Positions 22,882 to 24,300 of a stretch of DNA of 24,300 nt are shown in pieces. The DNA is taken from assembly GCA_034112285.1 (NCBI GenBank), contig JAWUVP010000087.1, positions 1 through 24,300 of the forward strand. The letters are read 5' to 3'. Made by a program: the position numbers and the translations under genes. The notes beneath the pieces are model-generated. The model was not told the DNA's origin and ran no database searches. It saw only the letters and a program-made list of their open reading frames with translations. Positions within the stretch are counted from its first letter, which is position 1. Each line of letters starts with the position of its first letter. This DNA is from JAWUVP01 sp034112285. GTDB taxonomy: Bacteria > Pseudomonadota > Gammaproteobacteria > JABDGN01.

Positions 22882-23442
22882 ATGTTCAAATCCATTCCGA
22901 ATATTTTGACCTTATTAAGAATCTGTCTGATTCCAGTATTTGTCGTCATATTTTATCTACCTTTTGCCTCGGCCCACGTGGTCGCAGCGCTTATCTTTGC
23001 CTTCGCCTGCATTACAGACTGGTGGGATGGATATCTGGCTCGTAAACTAGACCAAACCACCAAGTTTGGCGCCTTCTTAGATCCTGTAGCCGACAAGCTT
23101 ATTGTTGTTACCGCGCTAGTGATGGTAGTGGGGGTTAACTATTTACATGGTTTAGTGCTACCTGCGGTGGTGATTATTGGCCGTGAAATAGTCGTATCGG
23201 CTCTGCGTGAGTGGATGGCTGAAATAGGTCAACGCGCGCATGTGGCGGTGGTGACCATTGCGAAGTGGAAAACTTTGTTGCAAATGTGTGCTATTTTCTG
23301 TTTGGTTGCTTATACGCCGGGTTTTTATCGTATTTTTTTGGTAGTTGGGTATATTACGGTTTATGCGGCTATGTTTTTGACCTTGTGGACTATGATTTTG
23401 TATCTTTATGCTGCTCGGCAGGCGTTTGCAGATAATGTCTAG
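22882..23442 (+). CDS. pgsA: CDP-diacylglycerol-glycerol-3-phosphate 3-phosphatidyltransferase
   Basis: Makes phosphatidylglycerol phosphate, the committed step to phosphatidylglycerol and cardiolipin, in the inner membrane. The 186-residue protein contains the complete CDP-alcohol phosphotransferase motif with D46, D49, G50, A53, R54, G63, D67 and D71. Hydrophobic helices surround it, and a GREIVVSALREW block is typical of PgsA. The ATG at 22882 is five bases after the DUF6580 stop with no strong ribosome site, suggesting coupling. In many relatives pgsA follows uvrC directly; here two genes lie between. A palindromic repeat starts 8 bp after its stop. Confidence 0.96.
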   Translation: MFKSIPNILTLLRICLIPVFVVIFYLPFASAHVVAALIFAFACITDWWDGYLARKLDQTTKFGAFLDPVADKLIVVTALVMVVGVNYLHGLVLPAVVIIGREIVVSALREWMAEIGQRAHVAVVTIAKWKTLLQMCAIFCLVAYTPGFYRIFLVVGYITVYAAMFLTLWTMILYLYAARQAFADNV

Positions 23443-23449
23443 GGTGTTT

Positions 23450-23577
23450 GGCTTTGCTGGGGGCGTGATGAACGCTACCTTTTCAAGCCACGCCGTGAAT
23501 ACGTCCCTGTAGGCTCCGCGCCGGCGTCCTGCCGGCGAGGGGCTTGAAAAGGTAGCATTCATCGCGCCCGCAAAGCC
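23450..23577 (+). repeat. 128-bp palindromic repeat, copy A
   Basis: The ends GGCTTTGC...GCAAAGCC are complementary, as is a perfect 16-bp inner pair (23474-23489 with 23541-23556, GCTACCTTTTCAAGCC). The core contains a GC-rich hairpin CGCCGGC-GTCCT-GCCGGCG (23519-23537). Positions 23471-23578 match copy B at 107 of 108 bases in inverted orientation. Confidence 0.9.
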
Positions 23578-23594
23578 TTTTGGTCCGGGGGGAA

Positions 23595-23614
23595 GAAGGA
23601 GCTCGCTGCGCTCG
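23595..23614. repeat. 20-bp inverted pair, left arm (right arm 24003-24022)
   Basis: GAAGGAGCTCGCTGCGCTCG and the complement of the right arm differ at one base. It is nested inside the inverted 128-bp copies, so the mirror arrangement extends beyond the palindromes. Confidence 0.7.
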
Positions 23615-24039
23615 ACTATTTTCTGTTTCTTGTTTTTTTTATCGATGTGATTTCTGTTTAATATTTACTTTGCTTTTATTTTTTGTTCTGTTCTGAGTTA
23701 TGCTCGAGAGAGATATTCTTCTGAAAGTTGATCGGAAAATGTGAATGGTGGTTACCACATTCTAAGAGTCTGTTACATATTTGAATGAACTCCACAAATT
23801 CAAAACAATTGCTAGTAACATCATTTCAAAAAGAAGAAGCCCCCTCTAACAGCCCACAATAATCTATATTAAAAACTGCAAGGAGCAAAGCGACAAAGCA
23901 CTCCATTAAATTCAAGAAGAGCACCACACCCAAAGCCTAGCACAATCCCATCGCCCCCCTTTTTCAAGAAAGCGCAGCGACAAAGAAAAAATCAAAATCA
24001 TCCGAGCGTAGCGAGCTCCTTCTCACTCCACCCCACACA

Positions 24040-24167
24040 GGCTTTGCGGGCGCGATGAATGCTACCTTTTCAAGCCCCTCGCCGGCAGGACGCCGGCGCG
24101 GAGCCTACAGGGATGTATTCACGGCGTGGCTTGAAAAGGTAGCGTTGATCGAGCAACCCCCCAAGCC
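24040..24167 (-). repeat. 128-bp palindromic repeat, copy B
   Basis: The inverted copy of 23450-23577, of the same total length. The half farther from copy A is more diverged in its last ~20 bases (24147-24167). The only difference within the 108-base core corresponds to position 23503 in copy A. Confidence 0.9.
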
Positions 24168-24205
24168 ACACCCAACAAATTTATTTGTTCACTAATTCTT
24201 AATCA

Positions 24206-24300
24206 CTAAACATAAAGCCGCATGGCATTCTGATAAAACAACTTTTCTTTTAGCGAGCCAGGTCGAGTCGCAACAATTTCACACAGCGCGTGGTACCAGC
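24206..24300 (-). CDS. C-terminus of a probable amidohydrolase family protein
   Basis: One minus-strand frame is open from the window edge to a TAG at 24206-24208, giving 30 residues that end GSLKEKLFYQNAMRLYV. Metal-dependent amidohydrolases (TIM-barrel, Amidohydro_2 type) commonly end with an (I/L)(F/Y)xxNAxxLY stretch, which this resembles. The fragment is too short for a firm call, and the start and all metal ligands lie outside the window. Confidence 0.5.
   Translation of the reverse strand, partial: WYHALCEIVATRPGSLKEKLFYQNAMRLYV

Larger units (their letters stand above)
23443..24205. other. 763-bp non-coding region with inverted repeats
   Basis: It holds two inverted copies of a 128-bp palindrome and a nested 20-bp inverted pair. 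Open frames here are short, lie inside the GC-rich repeats or lack ribosome sites. The middle (about 23620-24000) is AT-rich with no recognisable gene. Confidence 0.75.

Noticed and set aside
23158..23562. 134-codon minus-strand frame across pgsA and repeat A
   Set aside because: It overlaps the well-supported pgsA gene and starts within a non-coding palindromic repeat.

Overview
This window looks like chromosome from a gammaproteobacterium of moderate GC content. Two gene orders match those of Escherichia coli and relatives: gloB / yafS-rnhA-dnaQ, and rlmD-relA-mazG. The uvrY-uvrC...pgsA cluster is also typical of the class. A lysine/alanine-rich histone-like protein, a GacA/LetA-type regulator, a eukaryote-like cystathionine beta-synthase core and a possible host-directed membrane protein would fit a Legionellales/Coxiella-like bacterium, but that placement is inference.

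Layout. 1-679 holds gloB on the minus strand, cut by the window edge. 722-2556 is a tightly overlapped plus-strand operon, yafS-rnhA-dnaQ. 2557-3175 has no protein gene but contains a promoter, three consecutive hairpins and an intrinsic terminator, which together look like a small RNA gene. 3176-5770 is pepN. 5915-6883 encodes an unrecognised two-helix membrane protein with a tandem ACT(P/A) repeat and a tail carrying PPxY and acidic-dileucine-like motifs. 7260-14480 is a seven-gene minus-strand operon read in the order PolB-like exonuclease, rlmD, relA, mazG, hinT, folE, pgi. It joins rRNA modification, alarmone synthesis, nucleotide clean-up, the first step of pterin synthesis and a glycolytic enzyme. 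adk (plus) diverges from it and converges on the histone-like gene through a palindromic bidirectional terminator. A secreted DUF2147 protein, a cystathionine beta-synthase core and a Bax-inhibitor-1 family membrane protein follow. After a nested-palindrome MITE-like element come tRNA-Ser(UGA) and a plus-strand run uvrY-uvrC-metF-like-DUF6580-pgsA. The last 850 bases are non-coding and hold two inverted copies of a 128-bp palindromic repeat, then the C-terminus of a probable amidohydrolase.

Most proteins are standard housekeeping enzymes with intact catalytic residues. The less ordinary material is: the small-RNA candidate at 2842-2987; the 322-residue membrane protein; the repeat families, including a repeat fragment that supplies the -35 box of a promoter; overlapping divergent promoters that may leave gloB leaderless; a half-size MazG; and a metF-like/DUF6580 pair inserted between uvrC and pgsA.
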